From contig NC_088778.1 of the NCBI RefSeq assembly GCF_954871325.1, positions 14,101,666 through 14,165,665 of the forward strand: a stretch of 64,000 nt of DNA, given 5' to 3'. The notes under the pieces were generated by a model. It was given only the letters and a program-made list of their open reading frames with translations, had not been told where the DNA came from and did not search any database. Positions 21,701 to 33,975 of this stretch are shown in pieces. The position numbers and the translations under genes are program-made. Source of the DNA: Gordionus sp. m RMFG-2023. Its lineage: Eukaryota; Nematomorpha; Gordioida; Chordodea; Parachordodidae. The stretch's first letter is position 1. Each line of letters begins with the position of its first letter.

Positions 21701-24700
21701 TATAAAACTAAATAATAATTAAACAATTTACAAAACTCAAGAATAATAAAAGGTCCATCAAAAAACTTCCGAAGACGTAAATAAATTACACCAAAAATTG
21801 GAAACCCTAATTTGATTCCAAGCCGTTCCATTCACTTCTATAACGACCGATTCCTTTTCAACTTTACCATTTGAAAATAAATATACTAATCGATAGAAAG
21901 GTAAAAACTTCCTGATTTCTTTATATAAAACAACGCTTCTCAGCACTAATCTCACATGAACTCAGTTGTAAACCTATTAAGCTTTCAGTAGAAATTAAAT
22001 TTCGCTTTGCCAGACCCATATCAAATGAAAGATTTTCTTTTAAAGCGAGTAGGTGCTCTTTTCACTATTTTTTAATGCCCCTAAACGTTTAAGCATTAAA
22101 GCACTAGGAGATGAAGGAATACATTTCCTTACAAATCTATATAATAAAATACTGGGAAACGAAGAGATTCCTCAAAAATGGAGGCAGAGCTATCTAGTTT
22201 TTATTTTCAAAAATAAAGGAAATCCACACAATTGTCAAAATGACAGGGGCATGAAATTAATGTCACATTAAACTTTACGAAAAATTAATAGAAAAAAGGT
22301 TAAGAGACATAGTCGAAATAGGAAAGACTCAGTTTGGCTTTATGCCTAGAAGATCAACGACTGAGGCAATCCACGCAATTAGGCAAATGAGTGAAAAGTA
22401 CTGAGAAAAAGACAAAAAGCTACACATGGTTTTTCTCGATCTAGAAAAGGCCGTCGATAGAATCCCAAGAAAACTTATCTGGTGGACGCTACGCCACAAA
22501 AAGGTTCCCAAAAATATATAAGAATAATAGTGGATGTATATGGGCCATACAACAATGGTCCGCACAACTGATACTTCAGCAGGCTTCACAATAGCCGAAG
22601 GAGTTCATCAAGGGTCGGCTCTCAGCCCACTTCTCTTTATAACAGTAATAGATATATTATCAACAATCCCGTGGAATATGATATTTAGGACTTGCCTAAT
22701 CCAAGGATTGAAAGAAAGATTAGTGAGTTGGATACCTAGAAAAGCACGGACTAAAAGTAAACAGAGAAAAGACCGAGTATATGGTGATAGGAGGAGATGA
22801 AACAAAGAGCATTGATATAAATGAAATGGTTCGGAAACATGGCCAACCAAAGAATCAGACGAGAGAAGTCTACAAACTATTGCTGAGGATGATTGCTGGG
22901 GTATCAAGAAATAATAAGGTGCTAAGTACAAGAATACTAGGAAGTTTAATAGTGACTCTTAAGACTAAGAATGGCGAACAGACTTAGGTGATATGGGCAC
23001 AATGAAAAGGCCTATAAACTATATAGGAAATAAGGTTAAGAGTTTGGAAGTGATGGGTAAATGTAAAAGAGGAAGGTCAAAACTTCAATGGGGCCATAAA
23101 GTTAGGGCCAATATGAAGAAATATAAATTAGATAAAAGAAATAGCATGAATAATATAAACTGGAGGAGATATTGAAGGAGCTTACCACCAGAAAAAGGTG
23201 AAAGCTAAAAAGAAAATAAAACGTTTAAGAATGAAGCTAGTCTTAATATGCGCACAGGTAACTGCAGCCTGTCCAAAAATTGGTGGATGATTCTTGTCAT
23301 TTTAAATTAACCCCCATATGTCTCTTTTTACCCAGTTTGATGGGCGTGAGAAGAATCAAGCTTAGCTCTGTTGTTTTCAACAACACAAAAGGGCGAGACG
23401 CTTAAAGAATGACGTAATAAAATACATTTTGTTGTCTCCGGCCCTACTCAGTCAAACCTATTTCTTCATTTTTACTTATCCACTCTAATGTATTCTTCCT
23501 CTTTACCTGAATTCTATTTTCTTATAAATCTCCTCCCCCAATTTTAAAAACCACCACACTTTTTCACCTTCATTCATTTTAAACTTTCTCTCCCCTTTTT
23601 ACTAATTTTACTTTATTCCCAAGGCCATTAAGCCCCGGGCCCAAATATATCACCTTCACACTGTAACATCACTTTCATAACTTCCTCTTTTCTTTTAGCG
23701 GAATTTATTTCCTTATCAAAATAACTCGATTACCACAATACCCCTTTTCATTCATTCTACTGATCATCGACTTGGATATTAAATGATATGATTAAATTTA
23801 CGGAATTACCCTCAAGCATCATATTTGTCAAAAATATAATTTTAAATTTTATGAATAATTATTATCATAATTTGATCCAAATGCATCAAAAAAAATATGA
23901 CAAATATATTTAAAAAACATACATTTTTGGTTAAAGTTTTTAAGTTTTTAACCATAATAAATAGATAAAAGGGGTTGGGGGAGGGGTTCATATATTTTAG
24001 GGTTAGAAACATTTGTTAAAATTCATTTTTTTTTCAGATTTCAAAAAAGTTCGTCGGATAGCTAAAGAGAAAATTTCACAAAATTAAAATGCACCAAGGT
24101 GTCATTTTTTTCCAGAGAGCATGGTGTTTTTTAAATGTGTTTTCCTGAAAATTAATAGGAGTCGAGATAGAACCCGCAGCGATATGTTTTTATTAATCTA
24201 TTCTGTTTGTCTGAAAAGCTAAGCTGTAGCTTGAAAATTAAATAAATATAAAAAAATTAATGAGGCGTAAATCTTTGTCGCTTCTTAAAAATAACGATAA
24301 AAATATAAGATTTAATCACGGAATATTATTATATGTACATGCTTTGGGTTTATAATAAAATTAGGTTGGTTCAAGATTTAGAAATTGGCTTAATCACAAT
24401 GTCTTTTATAAATTCATATCGGAATATTTCCACCAATAATTTTTGCTTCCTGATTAAATATTCATGAATTTGAGCACTTTATTTATTTTAATAACTATAC
24501 TTTTTGTTTTCTTTTGAAAGAAAGAAAGTATTGATAACCGAAGGTCAAACACAATTTGAAAAAATAGATAATTCTTTTAACAAGTCAATATTAGTGTGTT
24601 ATATAAATTTTATTTCGTGTTTAAAAATTTTATAATTTTCATCATTTTGAAAAAAGGTTTAATTATCTGGAATTTAAAGAAATCAAGAAACAAAGGAAAA

Positions 24701-27627
24701 AAAACACGCTTAAAATGGTTTGAAAGTAAAATCCTCATAATAGGTATAATCGTCATAGTATAGTGAACCTTAGTATAATATTCGTTATAAATTAAAAAAA
24801 TCAAGCGAGCTCACTATAGCGAGGTTTTCCTATATTTTTGATTGGGGAAAAGCTTGATCTTACTGTTTAAAAAATAATTTTAATACAATAATATAACATT
24901 TTAAATAAAAAATTATAAAGGAAAGTCCGACAACTTCTCTAGACAGTGGCGTTACCCCTGAAATATATTCTTCCGATCCAATGAATTTCGAAAACGATTC
25001 GGCGAAATATTCGTCTTATATTGAACCATATTTACCGTATACCAAGGATGGTTTAAAAAAAATATTTGTAAATTTTCTTTAAAAAACGCTCACATTAGAT
25101 TGATAAAAGTTACTAGCTCTTTAAGACCCGCTAAAAGATCAAATATTTTGATTATTGTAGGGCGTCATGTCATCAAAACTAATAATAATTTTATTTTAAA
25201 ACGCAAATATGATATTTATTTTTATCTTGATAATTAATGTATGATTTAAAAACTTATTAGTTACAAATATTTTTACAATACTTTATATTTAACACTGGAG
25301 AAAGAAAGAATTCTTTCAAACTTGTGGATTTTACCATATTTTTATATTATATATTTTTCTCTATAAATTAAAATTTTTATCGACGAAAGATCTTGAGAGT
25401 TTTATGTTCGATCGGTTGAATCAAGCAAACAGCCAATTAACATCTTGCATCGAGGACCAATCGGAATGCTTGATTAGTGAGTTAGCCATACGTGATGAAC
25501 TGGAATACGAGAAGGAACTCAAGAATGGGTTTATCTCTCTTTTGATGAATATTCAGGACAAAAAACGCGCCTTTATAGCTCACGGTAAGATCAACAAACC
25601 TCTTCCTATCAATTCCCCAATGTCACTCATTAACAAATTACAGAATCTAGTCACACTTAAACAGTTTAATCACCGCGAGTTTTCAAACAATAGTGTTGAT
25701 CATTGTAACGTTAACAATGATAGCCATGGGCTTGACTTGGGTATTATGAAAGTGGGTATAACTTTCAAAAATGGCGATTTGGTGTACTCCTCGGAAGATT
25801 ATTCAAAGAGTTCTGTATCTAGCTTCTCTAGCAAAGATAAAAACGAGACCCCACAAAATGTCAATTTGGATGATAATCTTATTATATTCGGGGACGAAAA
25901 AAAAAGCCTAGAACCTGCGACTGACGCTACAATCGGGGAATTAAAACCAGTGCATGATAACTTTAACGATCATATTAGTAGACAAGATATTAATGTTGAC
26001 TTCGCCTCTAAAGTCAAGTGCGAGGCGACTGAATTTAACGGCGAGGATGCGCAAGAAGAAAAAACAAATCAGATCTACCGAGCAATGGGAGATGAAGATT
26101 CGAATTTTTTATCGGTTTTAGGAATCTCCCCTCACAGCCCTCCCAGCATCTCCCCGTCGCTTAGCTCCCCAATTTCTAACCAGTTCAAAACACTGCCATC
26201 AAGCAACACTCATTGCAATCTAAAGGATCTCGCAAAAAGAGATCTGTCCGTGCAATCCTCCTTTTCCTTCAATAGCTTCGCGAATTCTTATAGCAACGGT
26301 TCGGATTCTGGTAGCTGTTCATCTTCGTTTTCTTCCTTCCTGCCACTTCCTACATCGTCGTTGTATACTTCTCCCTCTCTCGTTTTAAAGCCATTCGAAA
26401 ATGTTAGGCAACATTATAACGTTTCACATTCGTTCAACAATAAGGGAAAGGTTATATTAGAGTTTTTTTTAACTTTTAGATTTTCTATCTTAATTACTAT
26501 AATTGTAATTCTTGTGCAATTGAGTATGTATAAAGAGTTTTAATGTTAATTTATACGAATGATTGGGAAATTCAATGAAAAACTCACACTTATTAGGCTC
26601 AGTCAGTAGTGAAGGCATAGGATGTTATCAGATTTTACACTCACCACTGAAAATATATTAGAGGAGTAATGGCTATAAACCCATTAAAATATAGATATCA
26701 TTTAGATGTTTGGAGAGGGGGAGTGAATCCTCCACCAGAATGTTTGACTCTGGTCTCTTAGTTATTTCATACTTAAACGTCATCCTATTTATTCAACCAT
26801 TTTTCATGTCAATATTTACCAAAACCCATCTAATTTTCAGATATTTAAATTCATTTGGGTTTATCTTTTATATCAATCATAATATTAATAATAATAAAAT
26901 CCCTTCATTAAAAAAACATAAATATATCAAGTTTCTAACAACTATCATTCCATATAACTTTGAGATGGGTCCACCGAATACACCAATTTTGCGAATTCTA
27001 ATCAAAAGTATGTATAGTATTAATTGTATTTAAATATAATAACTGTAAAGTAGTTATTACATCGTTATATAGGCGTTACATAAAATATGTTACACTACAT
27101 TAAATATGTCACATAAAATATGCTTAACAAGGAATCTATATCGCTATAACGTATATTTATTCTTTTCTTTTTATTATTTATACTCACTTTTTCTATTCCT
27201 TTTCAACTTATTTTTAAAAAAAGTTTGATAAAATTTGCCTACATTATGTGAACCGACCAAGCACCTGTGTTAATAAAATGATTTAGTTTAGTAATAAATA
27301 GTTTATGACAAGCCAATTGATTTCAATATAAATCGATCTCGTTATTTTATCATTTTAAGCTTGCTCAAAGGAAAAACATTGCTTGAATAGCAAATATTTT
27401 AGACGTCCTCATTATTAAAACTGAACAATATAAGATTATTTTTTCATATTCTTTATCAAAAATATTCCTTTTCATTTATTTAAAATATTCTAAATAGTTT
27501 TACTTAATTATTATACTAATTTAATAATTAAAATAAAGTTTTAAATGCTATCAATGAGGACAACGATCAAGTTCCCGGCTTGCTAACTGATTACATATTA
27601 AAAGGTTTAAATTTATTATATTTATAA
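18796..27627 (+). CDS. FEZ: FEZ/UNC-76 family adaptor gene (3' part, several exons)
   Basis: FEZ proteins are cytoplasmic adaptors that link cargo to kinesin-1 for axonal transport. Four pieces match the family in order. 18,796-about 18,994 gives ETAEEVIKELNRMLK, like the TADQVIEEIEEMM region of vertebrate FEZ1. About 25,392-26,53x opens with the coiled-coil core RDELEYEKELKNGFISLL (FEZ1: RDELEFEKEVKNSFI), then about 300 Ser/Asn/Pro-rich residues and RFSI. 26,841-27,007 follows TTTTCAG and encodes FLTTIIPYNFEMGPP (FEZ1: YLTTVIPYEKKNGPP), ending at GTATGT. 27,539-27,625 completes the split codon and encodes NEDNDQVPGLLTDYILK (FEZ1: EDSEKVPSLLTDYILK), stopping at 27,625-27,627. The first two junctions are uncertain. 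N-terminal exons are missing or lie further left. The long spacer after the core is unusual for the family. Confidence 0.85.
19003..20224. other. Intron of the FEZ gene, AT-rich with a MITE relic
   Basis: No exon is seen. About 19,115-19,447 is CCCGCCC-rich and ends GCAGACCTCTA, the end of an AGAGGTCTGCA-type MITE; its left end is not clear. Confidence 0.45.
20225..21960 (+). mobile_element. LINE (non-LTR retrotransposon) relic, family A
   Basis: Reverse-transcriptase motifs are readable in broken frames: FIDFEKAFDKVKHSEL (from about 20,710) for the first catalytic Asp, KQGCIFP shortly after, and YADDIVLIAHSE at about 21,007 for the catalytic Asp pair. Downstream come FKYLGVTMDNKG (about 21,190) and a C-terminal region with LLGHILRN (about 21,550). 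Frameshifts and stops are frequent, so it is an old copy. I do not assign the clade. It lies in the sense direction inside the large FEZ intron. A second copy of the same family is at 59,010-59,850. Confidence 0.85.
22050..23440 (+). mobile_element. LINE relic, RTE-like, family B
   Basis: Readable pieces in order: EEIPQKWRQSYLVFIFKNKG (about 22,160), TQFGFMPRRSTTEAIHAIRQ (about 22,330), HMVFLDLEKAVDRIP (about 22,430) with the first catalytic Asp, and EGVHQGSALSPLLF (about 22,600). The YADD segment has been lost or scrambled near 22,680. The C-terminus has KSLEVMGKCKRGRSKLQW (about 23,040), as in RTE-type elements. The 3' tail (about 23,240-23,435) ends in a possible hairpin near AGCTCTGTTGTTTTCAACAA. 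There are several stops and frameshifts. It sits in the FEZ intron, sense strand. Confidence 0.85.
23441..25380. other. Remaining part of the FEZ intron
   Basis: It is mostly AT-rich. It includes the exon-like copy at 24,030-24,105 and a short CCTCGCTATAGTGAGCTCGC sequence (minus strand, about 24,805-24,825) resembling pogo/Tigger MITE ends. Confidence 0.4.
24030..24105 (+). pseudogene. Partial copy of the upstream FEZ exon
   Basis: TTCGTCGGATAGCTAAAGAG…TTAAAATGCACCAAGGTGTC matches about 44 of 56 bases of the exon at 18,826-18,881 (TTCGTCGGATTGTGAAACAG…TTAAAATGCACCAAAGCGCC). It is preceded by an acceptor-like TTTTTTTTCAG. The matching frame has an early stop, so it looks like a dead duplicate exon, or both are copies of a repeat. 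Confidence 0.5.
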
Positions 27628-29432
27628 TAATCGTTTTTTTAATATAAAATTTTATAAATTTGAACCCCCTTTACAATGTGAGTAGCCGTTCAATTTTAAC
27701 TAGTTTTGGAATGGCTAATTTTTATATTATTGGCAAAGGCTTTTACTATAATTTCCCTTTTAAAGGGTTTTCAAATATCGTTTTGCTACTTAATAATTAA
27801 TGTTAAAAATCATATTCTAGTTTTGAAAAAAAAATATAATATATGAACGAAAAGTGATTTGCCCCACGGATTAACCAGGACTAAACTCAACTTTCAACGT
27901 ATCCAATCATAATTTTTTTTATTTTTAATTTAACATAATTTATCACCACGCACTAATACGTATTATGCTCACTTTAGCTTTATAAAAATCAATTTTTTAA
28001 AAAAAAAATTTTACATTTTTTTTTATAATAATTAAAAAAATGCAAAATTATAATATATTTTTTTACAAATGTGATAATTATTACCATCACCTTGCTTATA
28101 ATCAAATCAAAATGGACAATTTAAACCGTTTTTTTAAATATATTAAAATATATTAGAAATTAAAGAAGTTTTAATTATAAATGATGATTTTTGTTTGTGT
28201 TGATTCAATCTAATAATATTATAAATCAATATTATTATTTTTTTCCAATTAAGGCTATATAATATAGAATTTTATCTCGTTTAAATTATTATTTTAAACG
28301 ACGTAAAATATATTCATTCAAAACTTGTAAAATATCAATTTTAAGACTTTTTTTGCACTTTTAAAATGATACTCTAATTTTGAAACCATATTTTACGATG
28401 TAAAAAATGATGTGGTATACTCCGTTTATAACATTCCCACTTTATTACGCTTTTCCTCTTTACGCGTTTGATTTTGGACTGCCAATTTTTAATATTTAAC
28501 TCCTTCATTTATAACTTTGTGTTATGATTGCCCGTCAAATCGTATAATATTAGCTATTGATGCATTAATTTTATGAATCTTTTTTTAAATAATGAAAATA
28601 TGTATTATATAATATCCCAAAAAATATTTAATTTTTGATCAAGAGTCTTTTATAAATTTAATTTTTTCATTTGCCCCAATTTAATAATTCAGGCTTCAAA
28701 AAATCACATATTAATATTAAAGTCTACTACTTAGTCATCATTTTATATAATTATTTTTTTTTTTAAATCAATATTAATGATAATAAATCAGTGCAATTAT
28801 TTTCTAAAATATTCATATTATACACATTTATTCACAATAATATTCATTTGAAATTTGTTGGGGATAAAATTTATAATTTTCAAAAAAAATAATTATAAAA
28901 ATATAAAACGTATTATAGTTAATGCTTTTGAAGCTTTATTTTTCAACTATGTGGAATTCGTAATAAATTTTTTTTAAACATGTTTGTAGTTATGATAATT
29001 TTAAAATATACATTGAAACCCGGGACCCGAACCTTCATATAAAAAATGCTAATAACAATATTCGATTTAGAGATAAAATTTCTTGGGAAATAACGGAAAA
29101 ATAGGGCGAAAACAAGCAAAATAAAAAAAAATTATGAAAAATTCTTGCAAATATAAGATTTATTTATGATGTTACAAATAAGAAGGCAATAATTTAATAA
29201 ATCTATTTTATTTGTTAAAAATATTATATTTTATATAAAAATTGATAAAACAATATAAATTCATTCGATATCAATATCATAAGTGAAATAATATCATTTT
29301 CACTTAATATAATTAAAAATTAAAATTAAATTAATTTATCTATCATTGGGAGGCCTATATTTATAAAAATTTACCGCACACTTTGACATGTGCTGCCATT
29401 TTGGTTGAATTCGGGAATGTCAATATTTATAT
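27628..29432. other. AT-rich intergenic stretch
   Basis: No gene, repeat array or element end was recognised downstream of the FEZ stop codon. Confidence 0.5.
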
Positions 29433-29440
29433 ATTGCTAT

Positions 29441-29866
29441 TAGTGATCTGCATCGGGCCTAATTTTTTAAGTCCGGCCCGGTCCGAAATTTTTTTATTGC
29501 CGACCCGAACCCGAAATATTTTTTAAAAAGTTTTGCCGGCCCAGCCCGAACCCGAAATTTTTTTAAAAAAAATTTATCTAGCCACCCCGATTTTATTTAA
29601 ATATAGAAATTAATTTTTATAATTACTCAAAATAAATGATATATGTTATATGGCATCTAATTTCTATAAATAAAATTAAATATTTTTATTTTACATTATT
29701 CTACATAAAATTAATTAATTTAGATATATTAAAAGAAATTTCCAAAGCCCGACCCTTCCCGGCTCGAATTTTTTAAAAAAATATTAGGCCTGGCCCAGCC
29801 CGAACCCGATTTCTTTTTTAAAAAATAGGCCCGAACCCGGCCCGAGTCTACTTTTGCAGATCTCTA
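29441..29866. mobile_element. 426-bp hAT-type MITE, AGATCTGCA ends
   Basis: The ends TAGTGATCTGCA and TGCAGATCTCTA are inverted, and the flanks are a perfect 8-bp duplication ATTGCTAT (29,433-29,440 and 29,867-29,874). Inside each end are tandem CGAACCCGAAATTTTTT / CCCGGCCC phrases separated by A/T runs. It has no coding capacity. Confidence 0.92.
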
Positions 29867-29874
29867 ATTGCTAT

Positions 29875-31215
29875 ACCTTTTATAATGGTAATTTCCTTTA
29901 AGAAATGCATCTATCCGTTTCTATTACTAATAATATTTAAGTGAAATCTACTATGCAAATCTTAATTAAGTAAATTTTCAAAATGGTCTAATTATACATC
30001 AAGGATGTTTTGATAAATAAAATTAGCTTATAATATTTAAATTTCCTTTATTAGAAAATCAGGTTAAATCATGTGATAAATATGAGACATTGTAGTATGT
30101 ACAGAGTTTACCAGATTCTATCATTGATTGCATATTAAAATATGAGGAATTCCCTAGGGGAAAATTGCGATTCCCCAAGAAAACAAATTTATATCCAAAA
30201 ACGATCGGGAATTGATAATGCAATGTTCGTATTCTATTCGTACGAATAATAAAATTTACTATTTGCATTCGATTCGATTATTTCTTTTTTAAAAATTTTA
30301 TGAAATAATTAATACAAAAATTTATTGACATAATTTTTTTTATTGCACGCCTATTTTAAGAGAAATATAATAATTTGATAATAAAGGAAGGTATTAACAA
30401 AATTAAAATGCATATTAATTTAATTTATATGCTAAGGCAAAATGTTTTCCATATTGTTTCTTTATAAGACATGAGATTATGCCAATTTTTAAGGCAAAGA
30501 TTTTTACTCATTGTTTCTTCTTTATAAGACATGAGATTATGACAGGAGGAGTCGTAGAATATTTTATTGGAATGATCCATCACCATTAAAAATAATATAA
30601 GAATCACACAATATAATAAATATTAAAATTAGGTAAATTTTTTAGGTACTTAATATTATAAAAAGAAAATTTTGAAGATGATTTAAACAAAGATAAAACT
30701 GGTTGTAAAATAAATGATTAAAAAATATTTGAAACAATTTATTGCAGAGGTCAAAATTTGAAGCCATATGGGAATATAGCTGTAGGCATGGATGCTCATG
30801 TTTTTCTTAGGCCTCTTGCAATTTATTTTAGTATTTTTCAGCTAATATTATCTTTAGGGATGTAATATTATGGAAAAAAAATAATAGCATAAATTTAGGA
30901 TTAGAAAACCGTCACTATGAGAATTGGGCAGGTAAACTGAGAATGGACAGGTAAAATTTATTTTATTATATTTTCAAAAAATAAAAAAATGTTTTTATTG
31001 CATAAATCAAATTTATTTAAATAAATAAAATAGAATAGAATATAGAAGAAAATGTAGTCAATAAATTTGTAATATGTATAAAACAGATATATTACATAGA
31101 AAATATAACAGCCATAATAAATTTTTTAAATCATAAATATATTTCCGTTAGATGGTGTAATAGATAGTTTCTAATCAAAAATATGAATTATAGGAGCATA
31201 ATTTTTTGCTCTTGA
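29875..31215. other. AT-rich intergenic stretch
   Basis: No gene is seen. Two near copies of TCTTTATAAGACATGAGATTAT lie at about 30,460 and 30,520, a local duplication of about 60 bp. Confidence 0.45.
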
Positions 31216-32955
31216 TTAATTTATTTGGTACAAACTTATATATTCATAAAATGAAAAAAAATTTAAGTTTCCATCACTACTGGAGTTATGATGTCAATTC
31301 TCAGTTTAGTCATTTTTTTTAGATTTTTAGGATTTTAAAAATATTTTATTTTTTTGACTTATTTTGTGTAAACTAACTTATAAAAATACTAAATGAAAAA
31401 TATTTTAAGTTTTCATCACTATTTTTGGAGTTATGATGTCAATTCTCAGTTTAGTCATTTTTTTAAAGATTTTTGGGATTTAAAAAATATTTTATTTTTT
31501 TGACTCATTTTGTGTAAACTAACTTATATAAATACTAAATGAATAATATTTTAAGTTTCCATCACTATTTTTGGAGTTATGATGTCAATTCTCAGTTTAG
31601 TCATTTTTTTTAGATTTTTGGCTAAAAAATATTTTATTTTTTTGACTTATTTTGTGTAAACTAACTTATATAAATAATAAATGAAAAATATTTTAAGTTT
31701 CCATTACTATTTTTGGAATTATGATATCAATTCTCACTTTAGTCATTTTTTTTAGATTTTTGGGATTTAAAAAATATTTTATTTTTTAGACTTATTTTGT
31801 GTAAACTAACTTATAAAAATACTAAATGAAAAATATTTTAAGTTTCCATCACTATTTTTGGAGTTATGATGTCAATTCTCAGTTTAGTCATTTTTTTTTA
31901 GATTTTTGGGATCTAAAAAATATTTTATTTTTTTGACTCATATTGTGTAAACTAACTTTATATAAATACTAAATGAAAAATATTTTAAGTTTCCATCACT
32001 ATTTTTGGAATTATGATGTCAATTCTCAGTTTAGTCATATTTTTAAAGATTTTTGGGATTTAAAAAATATTTTATTTTTTTGACTCATATTGTGTAAACT
32101 AACTTATATAAATAATAAATGAAAAGTATTTTAAGTTTCCATCACTATTTTTGGAATTATGATGTCAATTCTCAGTTTAATCATTTTTTTTAGATTTTTG
32201 ATTTAAATAATATTTTATTTTTCAGACTTATTTTGTGTAAACTAACTTATATATATAAATACAATGAAAAATATTTTAAGTTTCCATCACTATTTTTGGA
32301 GTTATGATATCAATTTCCAATTTAGTCATTTTTTTAAAGATTTTTGGGATCTAAAAAATATTTTATTTTTAAATACTAAATGAAAAATATTTTAAGGTAC
32401 ATTTTTAAAGATTTTTGGGATTTAAAAAATATTTTATTTTTTTGACTCAATTTGTATAAACTAACTTATATAAACATAATATGAAAAAATTTAAAGCATC
32501 ACTAATTTTAGAGTTATGATGTAAATTCTAAGTTTAGTCATTTTTTTAAAGATTTTTGGGATTTAAAAATATTTTATTTTATTGACTCATTTTGTGTAAA
32601 CTAATTTATATAAACATAATATGAAAAAATTTAAAGTTTCCATCACTATTTTTGGAGTTATGATGTCAATTCTCAGTTTATTCATATTTTTAAAGATTTT
32701 TGGGATTTAAAAAATATTTTATTTTTTTGACTCATTTTGTGTAAAATAACTTATATAAACATTGAATGAAAAAAAATTTGAAGTTTCCATCACTATTTTT
32801 GGCATTCTCAGTTTAGTCATTTTTTTTAAGATTTTTGGATTTAAAAATGTTTTATTTTTTTGATTCATTTTGTGTAAACTAATATACATAAAATGAAATA
32901 AATTTTTCTTGCAGTTATGATGTCAAATCTCAGTTTAGTTATATTTTTATTTGAA
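31216..32955. repeat. Satellite array, unit about 145 bp
   Basis: About eleven copies of a unit containing TTTCCATCACTATTTTTGGA, ATGATGTCAATTCTCAGTTT and TTTGACTTATTTTGTGTAAA. The landmark ATGATGTC falls at 31,288, 31,433, 31,579, 31,721, 31,866, 32,013, 32,159 and 32,304, giving spacings of 142-147 bp. Units near 32,390 and 32,800 are truncated. It is a direct tandem array with no coding frame. Confidence 0.93.
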
Positions 32956-33089
32956 AAGACCCGGATCCGGGTTCGGGGAACATAAAAATAATGATTCAAA
33001 ATAAGATTATTTTTTTCATTAATTTATTTATTATACTTCAATATATACATATTCACTACAAATGAAAAATTTAAAAATGTAATAATTTA

Positions 33090-33975
33090 TATTTTAAATA
33101 TTTTATTCAATCGCACAATCATAATATCTTCTAAAATATCATCCTTGAGTTTTCCATGTAAATTGGACTATATATTTCACAGATGAAAATTCACTTATAT
33201 CCTTACCTAAAATAGATAGTTCTTTATAAAATTATTGTAATTGCCATGCCGGTACAGCCATGAAGATTCTAGATAAGATATATAATTCTGGATATATTGA
33301 AGAATTTTTTCCCAGAATTTTAAAATATTTATATCATTATTTATTCTCTTAACTTCTGAGAACTTTACTATTAAAGTTGCAACAGGCAATTTTTTATCCT
33401 CCTTTCTATCTAATGATAATTTGATTTTTTTTTCTCTATCTAATAGTAAAATTTAAAGATCATCAATGTTGCTATTATCATTATTATTATGACTACTACC
33501 AGTAGGTATTGTCGTAACCTCCAATATATTGTAAATTATGTAGTTTTAAGTATGCCATAAATCCTTAAGGTGGTCTTTGCCATTTGTTTTTGCTCAATAT
33601 TCAATAAAACTTGATATCGAGGGTCTAAATATATAGAAGCGCATGCTACACTATTTTGAAAATATTGTTGCTCTCGAATTTTCATGTTTTTTAATATTTC
33701 GTATATATAGAACTACATTTTACTAAATCTAATCGACATCTAATCCATATGCCATAAAAATCAAATAAACATAATTGTTCTGATTGTAATCGTAAAATTG
33801 TTATTTTTAAAAGAACTAATACACTAGTAAGGTCTTTTATTTGGCAACAATCATCTCCGACATAATGACTTCACATGCTCCTATAATAAAATCATTACAG
33901 AAATCTTTCAAACTTAATAATCGTTCTAACATCATACAAATAGAGGACGAACGTGTTGTGCGTTATCATTTAAAT
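33090..33975 (-). pseudogene. hAT transposase relic (BED-type), C-terminal half
   Basis: Read on the minus strand in shifting frames it gives MMLERLLSLKDFCNDFII (from about 33,945), then IREQQYFQNSVACASIYLDP (about 33,650), FSEVKRINNDINILKFWEK (about 33,340) and finally DDILEDIMIVRLNK (about 33,130). These match hAT transposases in order: the insertion domain, the LDPR motif and the C-terminal dimerisation region. Several frameshifts and stops make it inactive. No terminal repeats were identified. It lies directly left of the non-autonomous hAT copy at 34,033. Confidence 0.8.

Noticed and set aside
26710-26840. A separate small gene starting MERGSESST
   Set aside because: The informative part of this frame is the FEZ exon beginning at 26,841 after TTTTCAG; the upstream part reads through an intron.
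31216-32955. CRISPR-like array
   Set aside because: The units are about 145 bp and similar over their whole length, with no unique spacers; this is an ordinary satellite in a eukaryote.
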